In this document: piece after piece, positions 32,180 through 43,568 of the stretch
Layout of the letters: each line of letters opens with the position of its first letter
How positions within the stretch are numbered: position 1 is the stretch's first letter
Origin: Nephrocerus scutellatus
Lineage: Eukaryota > Arthropoda > Insecta > Diptera > Pipunculidae
Reading direction: 5' to 3'
DNA length: 64,000 bases
Assembly: GCA_947095585.1 (NCBI GenBank)
Contig: OX352765.1
Span: 62,573,719-62,637,718, forward strand
Made by a program: the position numbers and the translations under genes
Notes under the pieces: generated by a model
Databases searched by the model: none
What the model was told of the DNA's origin: nothing
What the model saw: the letters and a program-made list of their open reading frames with translations, nothing else

Positions 32180-32441
32180 TATGTTAATAAATTGCGGTCA
32201 GCCATCAGCAGGGTAGGGCGAACAACACCGAATGCTTTAGAAATGCATGTGGCCGCTAGTATCTCTGACTGGTGGAAGTGCGATCAAACCTCCACGTGGT
32301 GGCCGCTGGTAATTTTCCTTCAGTACAGGAAAAGCAAAATTGTCGGGCTAGTCCCTTCAAAGTAAGATTGGCGTAAGGCCAATAACCTCGCCCGTAAAAA
32401 AAAACATATTACGGAACCCCAAATCAGCCTCGGATACACTT

Positions 32442-33415
32442 ATGAACGACGACGACCGCGGCAACGAAAACGGTTTAACGATTTAAGAATTTTCTCATGG
32501 AACGTACGCTCGAGCTGCACAGTAGCTAGCCGATACCCTGTCCAAATATAATGCTGACATAACAGCAATTCAAGAGATGCGGGGAATGGTGTCTTACAAA
32601 AATCAGAATATGCCATATATTACAGCTGTCATGCACAATACGCTCGGGTGGGGTTTTTAGTCAGCAAAAGAATGAAACCCTCCGTTATCGGCTTTAAAAG
32701 CAGTAAATGAACGGCTATGCAACCTTCGCGTGCAGGGAAGATTTAAAAACATAAGCACCATAAACGTTCACGCACCTACAGAGGATTCCCCAGATGATGA
32801 AAATGAAGATGATTTGAATCAGTCGAACGGGAACTCCATTCCTGTCCTCAGTATGACGCAAAACTCATTCTGAGGGATATGAATGCAAAAATAGGTAGGG
32901 AGTCAGTATTCAGGCAGTACATTGGCGCCCATAGCTTACACGAGAACAATAATGACAATGGACAACGAGTCATAGAGATGGCAGCAAGCAAAATAAGTTG
33001 GTCGTTGCGAGTACAAGGTTTGCCCGTAAAAATATCCACAAAGCCACCTGGAGCTGATCCTGATAGAGCCACTCGCAACAAGATACACCACGTGTTGATA
33101 GACCGCCGCCACAACCCGAACCTGATGACGGTACGAACGTACCGAGGTGCCATCGTCGACTCGCACCACTATCTTGTTGGTATGGTGCTCCGAGCGCGGA
33201 TTGCATCATCAAGAAAGACAGCATCCGCGAATCAGATTCGAGTCAACACGACTGCCTTTCGCAACGAAGAGACCAGTAACAACTACGGTCAAGCGATAGG
33301 ACTCACCCTAAATGCAGATAGAGTAAGTCCTAGGGCTGAGATGTCGGGCGTAGAAGAGAAATGGACACGCCTTAAGAATACTATCATTAGTACTGCTAAC
33401 TCCATCTTAGGGTAG
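32442..33415 (+). pseudogene. R2: RTE endonuclease domain
   Basis: As R1, with a private frame break at gaagatgatttgaatc (32806-32821; gaagaattctttgaatc elsewhere) and an extra A in the agcaaaataag run near 32990. The frame 32879-33415 holds RDMNAKIG, KIHHVLI and DSHHYLV, so the two His-for-Asp replacements are shared. The ctggagctgatcc patch is shared with R1 only. Confidence 0.82.
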
Positions 33416-33417
33416 TA

Positions 33418-35308
33418 GTCGTAGAGATCGGAACGACTGGTTCGGTGACGAATATAAGCTACCGACTGAACATAAGAATGTTGCGTAACGAGCAATGCAA
33501 CAATCCCATGGAACGCTGGCACGCAAAGATGAATATAAAGAGCTCAGAAGATATGAAAAAACAGTTCACTGGCGAAAGAAAGCAGCCTGGGAGAAGAATC
33601 TCGTCTGTGAACTAGAACAGTATAGAGAGCAAGGACCGCACCAGGCGCGGAAGTTCTACTAAAGAGTCTGCGGTATGACGCAATGTACACCGTGTGCACA
33701 TACTGCAAACACAAAGAGGGTAATCTGATCGCCGATCTCAAAGGCATCTTAGAGCAATGGGAAAAGCACTTTCATGAGTACCTTAATGGCCAGCTAACTG
33801 AGGAATCCACCAATGAGCGAAGATCATACTATGAAGACGAACTTAACAGAGCGATAAATCGGCTCAAAAATAATAAGGCCCCGGGATCTGATGGTATCCC
33901 AGCGGAGTTGATTAAAACAGGAGGCCCTGCAATACACCAAGCAATTTATGAACTAATAGGGCAAGTATGGGGGAAGAAGCGATACCAGACTGGCGAAGAG
34001 GCATCCTGTGCCCAATACATAAGAAAGGAGATATTTCAACCTACAGAAATTATCATGGTATAACGTTGTTGAGTACCGCGTATAAGATTTTCTCCTCTAT
34101 ACTTCAAGACAGGACAGCCCCATACGCTAAAGTCTTCATTGGTCCATGCCAGTATGGCTTATTCCCAGGAAAATCAACAACTGATCAGATTTACACCCTT
34201 AGGTAGGTGACGGGAAAATGTCTAGGGTTTCAAAACTCTCTACACCATATTTTTTATAGACCTATGATAGCATAGCCAGAGTAGAACTTTATAATGCCAT
34301 AGAGAATCCGGCATACCAAATAAACTGACAAGACTATGTAGGTTGACCAATTTTATAAGCCAAGTTAAAATATCCGGATCACTATCAAGCCCATTTAACA
34401 TCTATAACGGGCTCCGACAAGGGGATGGATTGGCCTGCGTCCTATTCAACCTGGCGTTAGAGAACGTGATTCGAGAGTCTGACGTAACGCGAGAAGAACA
34501 ATTCTCTATTCCAGTCCATTCTGATACTGGCTAACACAGATGATATTGACATCGTTGGTAGAAACCGAAGAGCTGTACAGGGAGCTTTCAACCAGCTCTA
34601 GCAGACGGCACGAAATCTGGGGCTGCCCATAAATGAGAGCAAAACAAAGTACATGTTGTCTACGTCTGCGAGTATAAGATCCAACATTGGTCCCTCGATC
34701 CAAATAGTGGAGCGCGAATTCGCAGTAGTGCAATCCTTTAACTATCTCGGGTCAACTGTAGCAGCCGATAACAGCATGGAACCAAAAATACGCGCACGGT
34801 TGCTTAAAGCCAACAAGGCCTACTAGTCTTCCAATCCAGGAATTTTACCATAACATCCAAGCTGCTGGTATATAAGACAATGGTCATACCAGTACTTACA
34901 TATGGATCCGAGACTTGGGTGCTTAGCAAAAAGCATTCTGACCTCTTAGCCGAGCTCGAGAGAAAAGTCTTACGGAGAATTGTATGTAAGGAAGGACCAT
35001 TCCGGAGACTCTATAATAATGAGATCTACGAGCATAACCGCGATGTCGACAACGTGAAGAGAATTAAGCTCGGTAGGCTCCGCTGGGCAGGACACCTAGT
35101 TCGCATGAGTGAAGATGATCCTGCTCGGAAATTCCTTTGCGGTAGGATTTATGGAATACGACAGCGAGGCCGGCCAAGCCTGCGCTGGGAGGATGGTCTA
35201 GACCAGGACGCCCAGAGCTTAGGAATGCCAAACTGGATGACATTGGCTCAAAATCGGGACCAGTGGAGAGATTTTTCGAGGGAGGCCAGAACCGGACACC
35301 GGTTGTAG
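33418..35308 (+). pseudogene. R2: RTE reverse transcriptase and C-terminal domain
   Basis: Same segments as R1: 33683-34063 with NKAPGSDGIPAEL, 33967-34206 with IHKKGD, 34343-34534 with LRQGDGL, motif C as NTDD near 34533, and 34880-35308 with RLRWAGHLVRM. One extra T near 34252 in the motif A region. It shares the ctactagtc deletion with R1. Confidence 0.85.
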
Positions 35309-35460
35309 AGCCAAATATGATGATGATGTTAATAAATAACTATTGTAAACTTAAATCCGTCGTGTCGTGTGATATGTTTTTGTAAGTAAAACTACTTCAT
35401 CGGCGGTGAGGAGAAAATTTAACATGGTATCAAAAATAATTTTGAGTTACGAGATACGAT

Positions 35461-35970
35461 AAACATAACTTTAAAAAATGGGTTCTTATTAAACAATGGG
35501 GTCATCTCTTTCTGCTCGGGTTGGTCTCCCCTCAGCCGCATCTCTGTTGGCGCTTAGTTCTCTGGTTAGGGACAAGGCAATGATTAGTAGTCGTAATTTT
35601 TTTGGTGTGAGTGTGTGATTTGGTTCCTTTTTTTTTGATCCAGGTAATTTTGTTTTCCTCTCCGTCAAAAGAGCACGTACAATTTTTTGTATGTATATGA
35701 TGATCAACAACTGGTTGGCATGGCCGGCAAAGAACCCCCCCACACCCCGACGAGCTAGTTAGAGCACAGCTAGGCGTGCACCCGCCGTTGACCATCCCAA
35801 CCTCCGGTTAAGCGTTTGAACAGTCGCGTTAGAACAGTCCAAAATCTACCCATGTTAAAAGGTTATGAAAGTTGTCGTAAACTTGGTAAACTCAGACTGG
35901 TCAACGTCAAACACTTAAAACGATACAAATTCAAGCGATTTAAGAACTATCACCAACATGAAATCATTAC
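35461..35970 (+). repeat. Module M, copy 7
   Basis: 4,813 bp after copy 6. The CT run is shortened (ggggtcatctctttc). Confidence 0.82.
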
Positions 35971-36104
35971 AAAACTCAAACCATATACAGTGCGGCTAAT
36001 ACTACCGAACTAAATGAATTGGGGTTAGAAGGTTGATTGGGATTAACAATCGCTTATAAAGAGTTACAATCAAATTAATTTTAGGTGTTATGAAGTTCAC
36101 CGGG

Positions 36105-36478
36105 TCTAATATATAAAAATGAAACCATGTTTGTTTGTTTGTTTCCTATGCAAATCAATCATATAAATTCATTTTTGTTAAGGATGATGGAAGGAACAGT
36201 AAGCATATTTATGCAAAACAAAAACCACTTCTTTGATGGTTTAAAATTGCGTATCATTTATAATCTACACACAAGTTTTTAACTGTACTTTGCAAACTAT
36301 ATTTTATTTTTATATAAACTTGAAACTGTTTGTTATTTTTGCCCATATTATTATCGAGGTGGCTGAGGTGTTCCATTGCTGGAGGTGGGTCAGTGGGAGG
36401 ATGGTTAGTTGGCGGATGGTCAGTTGGGTGGGGATCAGTGGGATAGGGCGGCCGGGAAACGCCGGGTATTGCAGCTAG
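36105..36478 (+). mobile_element. Non-autonomous Helitron-like element, copy 3
   Basis: Same structure as copy 1. Confidence 0.6.
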
Positions 36479-36879
36479 TATGTTAATAAATTGCGGTCAG
36501 CCATCAGCAGAGTAGGGCGAACAACACCGAATGCTTTAGAAATGCATGTGGCCGCAAGTATCTCTGACTGGTGGAAGTGCGATCAAAACTCCACGTGGTG
36601 GCCGCTGGTAATTTTCCTTCAGTACAGGAAAAGCAAAATTGTCGGGCTAGTCCCTTCAAAGTAAGGTTGGCGTAAGGCCAATAACCTTGCCCGTAAAAAA
36701 AACATATTACGGAACCCCAAATCAGCCTCGGATACACTTATGAACGACGACGACCGCGGCAACGAAAACGGTTTAACGATTTAAGAATTTTCTCATGGAA
36801 CGTACGCTATAGCTGCACAGTAGCTAGCCGATACCCAATATAATGCTGACATAACAGCAATTCAAGAGATGCGGGGAAT
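36479..36879 (+). mobile_element. RTE 5' fragment, unit R3, first tandem copy
   Basis: Counterpart of 26856-27256. Confidence 0.75.
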
Positions 36880-36991
36880 GGTGTTCCATTGCTGGAGGTG
36901 GCTCAGTGGGAGGATGGTTAGTTGGCGGATGGTCAGTTGGGTGGGTATCAGTGGGATAGGGCGGCCGGGAAACGCCGGGTATTGCAGCTAG
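36880..36991 (+). mobile_element. Helitron-like 3' end fragment (R3)
   Basis: Second tandem Helitron-like end, with gtgggtatcag instead of gtggggatcag. Confidence 0.72.
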
Positions 36992-37252
36992 TATGTTAAT
37001 AAATTGCGGTCAGCCATCAGCAGAGTAGGGCGAACAACACCGAATGCTTTAGAAATGCATGTGGCCGCTAGTATCTCTGACTGGTGGAAGTGCGATCAAA
37101 CCTCCACGTGGTGGCCGCTGGTAATTTTCCTTCAGTACAGGAAAAGCAAAATTGTCGGGCTAGTCCCTTCAAAGTAAGGTTGGCGTAAGGCCAATAACCT
37201 CGCCCGTAAAAAAAACATATTACGGAACCCCAAATCAGCCTCGGATACACTT

Positions 37253-38224
37253 ATGAACGACGACGACCGCGGCAACGAAAACGGTTTAACGATTTAAGAA
37301 TTTTCTCATGGAACGTACGCTCGAGCTGCACAGTAGCTAGCCGATACCCTGTCCAAATATAATGCTGACATAACAGCAATTCAAGAGATGCGGGGAATGG
37401 TGTCTTACAAAAATTAGAATATGACATATATTACAGCTGTCATGCACAATACGCTCGGGTGGGGTTTTTAGTCAGCAAAAGAATGAAACCCTCCGTTATC
37501 GGCTTTAAAAGCAGTAAATGAACGGCTATGCAACCTTCGCGTGCGGGGAAGATTTAAAAACATAAGCACCATAAACGTTCACGCACCTACAGAGGATTCC
37601 CCAGATGATGAAAACGAAGAATTCTTTGAATCAGTCGAACGGGAACTCCATGCCTGTCCTCAGTATGACGCAAAACTCATTCTGAGGGATATGAATGCCA
37701 AAATAGGTAGGGAGTCAGTATTCAGGCAGTACATTGGCGCCCATAGCTTACACGAGAACAATAATGACAATGGACAACGAGTCATAGAGATGGCAGCAAG
37801 CAATAAGTTGGTCGTTGCGAGTACAAGGTTTGCCCGTAAAAATATCCACAAAGCCACCTGGGTATCTCCTGATAGAGCCACTCGCAACAAGATACACCAC
37901 GTGTTGATAGACCGCCGCCACAACCCGAACCTGATGACGGTACGAACGTACCGAGGTGCCATCGTCGACTCGCACCACTATCTTGTTGGTATGGTGCTCC
38001 GAGCGCGGATTGCATCATCAAGAAAGACAGCATCCGCGAATCAGATTCGAGTCAACACAACTGCCTTTCGCAACGAAGAGACCAGTAACAACTACGGTCA
38101 AGCGATAGGACTCACCCTAAATGCAGATAGAGTAAGTCCTAGGGCTGAGATGTCGGGCGTAGAAGAGAAATGGACACGCCTTAAGAATACTATCATTAGT
38201 ACTTCTAACTCCATCTTAGGGTAG
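37253..38224 (+). pseudogene. R3: RTE endonuclease domain
   Basis: Frame 37541-38224 (227 residues) is open from GRFKNIS through INVHAPTED, RDMNAKIG, KATWVSPDR, KIHHVLI and DSHHYLV to NSILG. It lacks the ctggagctgatcc patch of R1 and R2 and reads ctgggtatctcc, which matches the family consensus WVSPD. The two catalytic Asp positions (IDH and SDH motifs) are His, so it is probably inactive even where the frame is open. Upstream of 37541 the frame is broken. Confidence 0.84.
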
Positions 38225-38226
38225 TA

Positions 38227-40076
38227 GTCGTAGAGATCGGAACGACTGGTTCGGTGACGAATATAAGCTACCGACTGAACATAAGAATGTTGCGTAACGA
38301 GCAATGCAACAATCTCATGGAACGCTGGCACGCAAAGATGAATATAAAGAGCTCAGAAGATATGAAAAAACAGTTCACTGGCGAAAGAAAGCAGCCTGGG
38401 AGAAGAATCTCGTCTGTGAACTAGAACAGTATAGAGAGCAAGGACCGCACAAGGCGCGGAAGTTCTACTAAAGAGTCTGCGGTATGACGCAATGTACACC
38501 GTGTGCACATACTGCAAACACAAAGAGGGTAATCTGATCGCCGATCTCAAAGGCATCTTTGAGCAATGGGAAAAGCACTTTCATGAGTACCTTAATGGCC
38601 AGCTAACTGAGGAATCCACCAATGAGCGAAGATCATACTATGAAGACGAACTTAACAGAGCGATAAATCGGCTCAAAAATAATAAGGCCCCGGGATCTGA
38701 TGGTATCCCAGCGGAGTTGATTAAAACAGGAGGCCCTGCAATACACCAAGCAATTTATGAACTAATAGGGCAAGTATGGGGGAAGAAGCGATACCAGACT
38801 GGCGAAGAGGCATCCTGTGCCCAATACATAAGAAAGGAGATATTTCAACCTACAGAAATTATCATGGTATAACGTTGTTGAGTACCGCGTATAAGATTTT
38901 CTCCTCTATACTTCAAGACAGGACAGCCCCATACGCTAAAGTCTTCATTGGTCCATGCCAGTATGGCTTATTCCCAGGAAAATCAACAACTGATCAGATT
39001 TACACCCTTAGGTAGGTGACGGGAAAATGTCTAGGGTTTCAAAACTCGCTACACCATATTTTTATAGACCTATGATAGCATAGCCAGAGTAGAACTTTAT
39101 AATGCCATAGAGAATCCGGCATACCAAATAAACTGACAAGACTATGTAGGTTGACCAATTTTATAAGCCAAGTTAAAATATCCGGATCACTATCAAGCCC
39201 ATTTAACATCTTTAACGGGCTCCGACAAGGGGATGGATTGGCCTGCGTCCTATTCAACCTGGCGTTAGAGAACGTGATCCGAGAGTCTGACGTAACGCGA
39301 GAAGAACAATCCTCTATTCCAGTCCATTCTGATACTGGCTAACACAGATGATATTGACATCGTTGGTAGAAACCGAAGAGCTGTACAGGGAGCTTTCAAC
39401 CAGCTCTAGCAGGCGGCACGAAATCTGGGGCTGCCCATAAATGAGAGCAAAACAAAGTACATGTTGTCTACGTCTGCGAGTATAAGATCCAATATTGGTC
39501 CCTCGATCCAAATAGTGGAGCGCGAATTCGGAGTAGTGCAATCCTTTAACTATCTCGGGTCAACTGTAGCAGCCGATAACAGCATGTAACCAAAAATACG
39601 CGCACGGTTGCTTAAAGCCAACAAGGCCTACTATAGTCTTCCAATCCAGGAATTTTACCATAACATCCAAGCTGCTGGTATATAAGACAATGGTCATACC
39701 AGTACTTACATATGGATCCGAGACTTGGGTGCTTAGCAAAAAGCATTCTGACCTCTTAGCCGAGCTCGAGAGAAAAGTCTTACGGAGAATTGTATGTAAG
39801 GAAGGACGATTCCGGAGACTCTATAATAATGAGATCTACGAGCATTACCGCGATGTCGACATCGTGAAGAGAATTAAGCTCGGTAGGCTCCGCTGGGCAG
39901 GACACCTAGTTCGCATGAGTGAAGATGATCCTGCTCGGAAATTCCTTTGCGGTAGGATTTATGGAACACGACAGCGAGGCCGGCCAAGCCTACGCTGGGA
40001 GGATGGCCTAGACCAGGACGCCCATAGCTTAGGAATGTCAAACTGGATGACATTGGCTCAAAATCGGGACCAGTGA
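38227..40076 (+). pseudogene. R3: RTE reverse transcriptase and C-terminal domain
   Basis: Same segments as R1. Private changes: a TAA replacing GAA near 39587 and a TGA replacing TGG at 40074-40076, which shortens the C-terminal domain to 128 residues. The ctactatagtc sequence is intact here, unlike R1 and R2. Motif C is NTDD. Confidence 0.85.
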
Positions 40077-40256
40077 AGAGATTTTTCGAGGGAGGCCAAA
40101 ACCGGACACCGGTTGTAGAGCCAAATATGATGATGATGTTAATAAATAACTATTGTAAACTTAAATCCGTCGTGTCGTGTGATATGTTTTTGTAAGTAAA
40201 ACTACTTCATCGGCGGTGAGGAGAAAATTTAACATGGTATCAAAAATAATTTTGAG

Positions 40257-40720
40257 TTACGATTTTGAATTGCGAATTTGAATTATTGTAACTACATCAT
40301 TTCTCGAGTGATTTGCATCCAGTTAGGTATGTAGGACTAAGATGCGTCTATAAGACTTGTTCCTATGTAATATCATGAATATTATAATTATGGTCTGGAA
40401 TTTCAGGAACAAACCAATTTCTCAAGTGATTCGCATGCAATTCGGTATGTAGGACTAAGATGCGACTATAAGACTTGTTCCTATGGAAATTCTGGAATAA
40501 GATAATTATGGTCTGGAATTTCGGGAACAAAGCAATTTCTCATTATAGTCGGGAAATTCGGAAACAAAGCAATTTCGCAAGTGATTCGTATTAAATTCGG
40601 AATGTAGGACTAAAATGCTATAAGACTTGTTACCATGGAAATTCTGGAATATAATCATTATGGCATGGAACAAAGCAATTTCTCAAGAGAGTCGCACGCA
40701 ATTCGGTATGTAGGACTAAG
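40257..40720 (+). repeat. Satellite-like repeat S, block 1 (about 118-bp unit)
   Basis: Imperfect tandem units marked by tgtaggactaa at 40330, 40448, 40603 and 40709 (spacings 118, 155 and 106). Each has tataagacttgttcctatgg and ggaatttcgggaacaaagc. The same repeat resumes at 42,878, beyond the LINE insert. Confidence 0.85.
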
Positions 40721-41255
40721 GAGTTGTGTCCTAATTGTCGTTGCGCATGGTTGTGCTCTACACGAGTTCGCGCGTTATTGAGCAGAAAAAAATTATAACC
40801 AGAATTAAGAACGTGTTGTGTTTGCGCAGAAGCTAAAATATAAAGTGCAAATCACTAGCTCGCGAGCAATTAAGCGTATGCAAAAAAATCTGTAAATAAA
40901 AATCGTGTTGTGTTTGCGCAGAAGCAAAAAAATATAAAGTGCACAACAACGGTTCCCGCGGTCGTCATTCGTAAGTGCGAAGTGCGCTGTGTGGGCTCCC
41001 TTTACACCTATCCCTCCAGCGCAGTTAAAGAAATTGTTTGGTTAATGATAATTGTCGTATGTTTCTGCATGCGGCCGTTTGAGACTACATTTCTTTAACA
41101 ATGAAGAATAACAGACTCTGATTGTTTGAATCAACTGGTGATTTGACTCATATTGTCGTGAAAGTATAACACTGAAAGCAATATGTTTTGAAAATCCAAT
41201 GTGAGTAACTCTCTCCTCAGTCTGGCTTAAAGAAGCGCTTAATTGTGTATTTTTT

Positions 41256-41940
41256 GTGATGAGTAGTTTCAGAGTGGATCTCAGCAACATGCGTGGACTG
41301 AGATCGAACTTTTTCCCTGTGTTTACTTATGTAAATGTCCACAAGCCAGCAATTCTGGAACTGAGTGAAACTCATGTATTTGATAATTCCGATACCTCGG
41401 GATTAAATCTGCCTAGTTATTACTTGGTGCCATTATTTTACCCTCGACGTGGACTCGCAATTTATGTCCGTATTGAACTTTTGCCTCAATTCAGCCCATG
41501 TTCCAAACCGAATTTAATTTTATATGGCTGAGAGTGAAGGTACAAGGGCGCAACATTCACTTGCTTTATATATAGATTATAGAAGCCCCAACTTGGACAG
41601 AGTTTCAACTCGGATCGAGTTTAATGCACTGTCTGAGTCAATCTTAAGAATTGTCTCAAAATATCGTAAAACTGAAATCGTTATTGCGGTCGATTGCAAT
41701 GTACACAATTCAGTGTGGCTTCGCAATTCTGGCCAGCCAACACCCGTAGGAAGGGATGTTGAGATATTCGCTGAGTTTAATCACCTTACTCAGCTTGTAA
41801 ATGAGCCTACAAGAATACCTGGCATTGCAAATCATCCCGCGAACATTTATAATAATTTCTCGTTAAAAACTTCTTTGGGAGCATTAACTGGTCGCTATTG
41901 TTTCGTGATACCAACGTGTATGCCGCCGCTGATGCAATAA
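41256..41940 (+). pseudogene. J1: endonuclease domain
   Basis: Two overlapping frames. 41256-41531 has SNMRGLRSNF, ILELSETH and RRGLAIYV. 41524-41940 has LYIDYRSPN, VIAVDCNVHNSVW (the Asp-Asn pair) and LVNEPTRIPG. This is the usual Jockey/CR1-group endonuclease layout. The expected SDH end is missing: the frame breaks after SLGALTG. Start at ATG 41256, where SFRVDLSNMRG matches the usual N-terminus. Confidence 0.75.
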
Positions 41941-42555
41941 AGAACATCATCCTCACTCACTCACTCTTTCGCTGATAACAGCACTCTCAGCTTCTCATAT
42001 AAGTTTGAGGAACGTGCATCTACTTCTCATGTGGAACTCAAACAACCAAATATGTAAAGCACGTTAAATGCTGATCTGGACAGCATAATAAAATGGGGAG
42101 AAAACAATCGAGTAGAATTATACGCTTCCAAAACCTAATGCTGTCTCCTGTTGTCTAAACGAATCCTAAATGAATGTACTTGCATCGAGGAAACTGAAAA
42201 ACTCGCAATTCTCGGTATGTGCGTTCGTTGGATTGACGACATATTTACCGTCGCCAAAAATGCTGCGAAATGTTAAGGTTTTCTAGACCGGTGCAAGAAA
42301 TATTTCACTCCCTTTGATCTAGCTACTATCTACAAGGCTTTTATTCGCCATAAACTTGAGTACAATTGCCATATCTGGACTAGTGCGCCTAAAACTACCT
42401 TGCATCAGCTAAATAGAATACAAAACCGCGCGATAAAACTTATCGATGACGTAAACATTGCGAAATAGATTCGCTTGAACACCGTAGGAACGTTTCCTGT
42501 TTGTCACTATTTTATCGCTTCTTCAACCAGCGGTGATTAAGAGAAATAGCCAGTT
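41941..42555 (+). pseudogene. J1: RT palm end and thumb remnants
   Basis: No long frame, but pieces of the RT end are readable: FADNSTL (41969-41989) in place of the catalytic FADDSTL, KWGENNRVELYASKT, ILGMCVRWIDD, CKKYFTPFDLATIYKAF and RIQNRAIKLIDD. Everything between the endonuclease and motif C is absent, which is at least several hundred bp in a full element. Confidence 0.7.
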
Positions 42556-42557
42556 GC

Positions 42558-42824
42558 ATGCCACCTCTCCTTGAATTCAACCGCAATGCTTGTGGCGCTC
42601 TAAATGCTCATCAGTTTACCCTTAAGCCCATCTTCGGACGTACAGTAAAATTCAGGGATTCGTTCTTCAGCCGTACAACACGTATGTGGAATGCTTTGCC
42701 AAGCTCTGTCTTTCCAAAGCACTATGATCCACAGGCATTAAAGACACACGCTCATAGACATCTCCTCTTTTCTCCAACTTTTCTCCACCTTTTCCTTAAC
42801 GCCCAAGTTGTGTCAAGCATATAG
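42558..42824 (+). pseudogene. J1: C-terminal domain
   Basis: Open 88-codon frame with CGALNAHQFTLKP, SFFSRTTRMWNALPSSVF and FLHLFLNAQ, the conserved C-terminal tail of this LINE group. It is followed by a stop, a 3' UTR of about 50 nt and the A-tail. Confidence 0.78.
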
Positions 42825-42877
42825 CCGAGCATTATAAGGGTGCGAACCCCTTTTCGCGTGTGCAAATAATAAAAAAA

Positions 42878-43260
42878 TAGACTTGTTTCTATAGAAATTC
42901 TGGAATATGATAATAATGGTTTGGAATTTCGGGAACAAAGCAATTTCTCAAGTGATGCGCATGAAATTCGGTACGTAGGACTAAGATGCGACAATAAGAC
43001 TTGTTCCTATGGAAATTCTGTGATTCGCATGAAATTCGGTATGCGACTATAAGACTTGTTCCTATGGAAATTCTGGGTTATAGTCATTAGGAACTGGAAT
43101 TTCGGGAACGAAGCCATTTCTCAAGTGATTCGCATAAAATCCGGATGTAGGTATAAGATGCGACTAAAAGACTTGTACCTATGGAAATTCTGGAATATGA
43201 TCAGTATGGCCTGGAATTTCGGGAACAAAGCAATTTCTCAAGTGATTATGCTGTGATGAA
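42878..43260 (+). repeat. Satellite-like repeat S, block 2
   Basis: Continuation of the ~118-bp satellite, with variants and partial units. Begins tagacttgtttctatag right after the J1 A-tail. Confidence 0.82.
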
Positions 43261-43364
43261 CTGCTTTGTACGCAATTCTGTGTGGCCATTTGGGTGTCTT
43301 TTGGGGGTCTTTTGAAGGTGTTTTGGGAATCTTTAAAGGGTATTTTGAGTATATTTTCATCAAT
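43261..43364 (+). other. Short linker between satellite S and truncated RTE
   Basis: T/G-rich stretch with imperfect gtgtctttt/ggtcttttg repeats. It joins RTE at aaagacagcatcc. Confidence 0.5.
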
Positions 43365-43566
43365 AAAGACAGCATCCACGAATCAGATTCGAGTCAACAC
43401 GACTGCCTTTCGCAACGAAAAGACCAGAAACAACTACGGTCAAGCGATAGGACTCACCCTAAATGCAGATAGAGTAAGTCCTAGGGCTGAGATGTCGGGC
43501 GTAGAAGAGAAATGGATACGCCTTAAGAATACTATCATTAGTACTGCTAACTCCATCTTAGGGTAG
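43365..43566 (+). pseudogene. R3b: endonuclease C-terminal fragment
   Basis: Last ~65 residues of the endonuclease region (ASTNQIRVNTTAFRNEKT to NSILG). An upstream ATG at 43282 in the linker makes a chance fusion frame. Confidence 0.75.
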
Positions 43567-43568
43567 TA

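Larger units (their letters stand above)
32180..35350 (+). mobile_element. RTE-clade LINE copy R2
   Basis: Near-identical to R1 with a 4.81-kb period, and carries the same ancestral lesions plus its own. Confidence 0.85.
36992..40140 (+). mobile_element. RTE-clade LINE copy R3
   Basis: Longest endonuclease frame of the early units. Its 3' flank diverges from R1 and R2 after gagttacga (40,256) into satellite DNA instead of module M. Confidence 0.85.
40721..42877 (+). mobile_element. Jockey/CR1-group LINE copy J1, internally deleted
   Basis: A non-LTR element within satellite S, ending in a short A-tail (aataataaaaaaa). The 5' UTR is about 530 nt and holds two copies of a ~40-nt segment starting cgtgttgtgtttgcg at 40812 and 40904. 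Endonuclease is followed directly by the last part of RT, so most of RT is missing. No clear target-site duplication. Confidence 0.75.

Noticed and set aside
40257..40720. CRISPR-like array (regular repeats)
   Set aside because: The unit is ~118 bp with no short repeat/unique spacer pattern and the context is eukaryotic transposons. It is a satellite.
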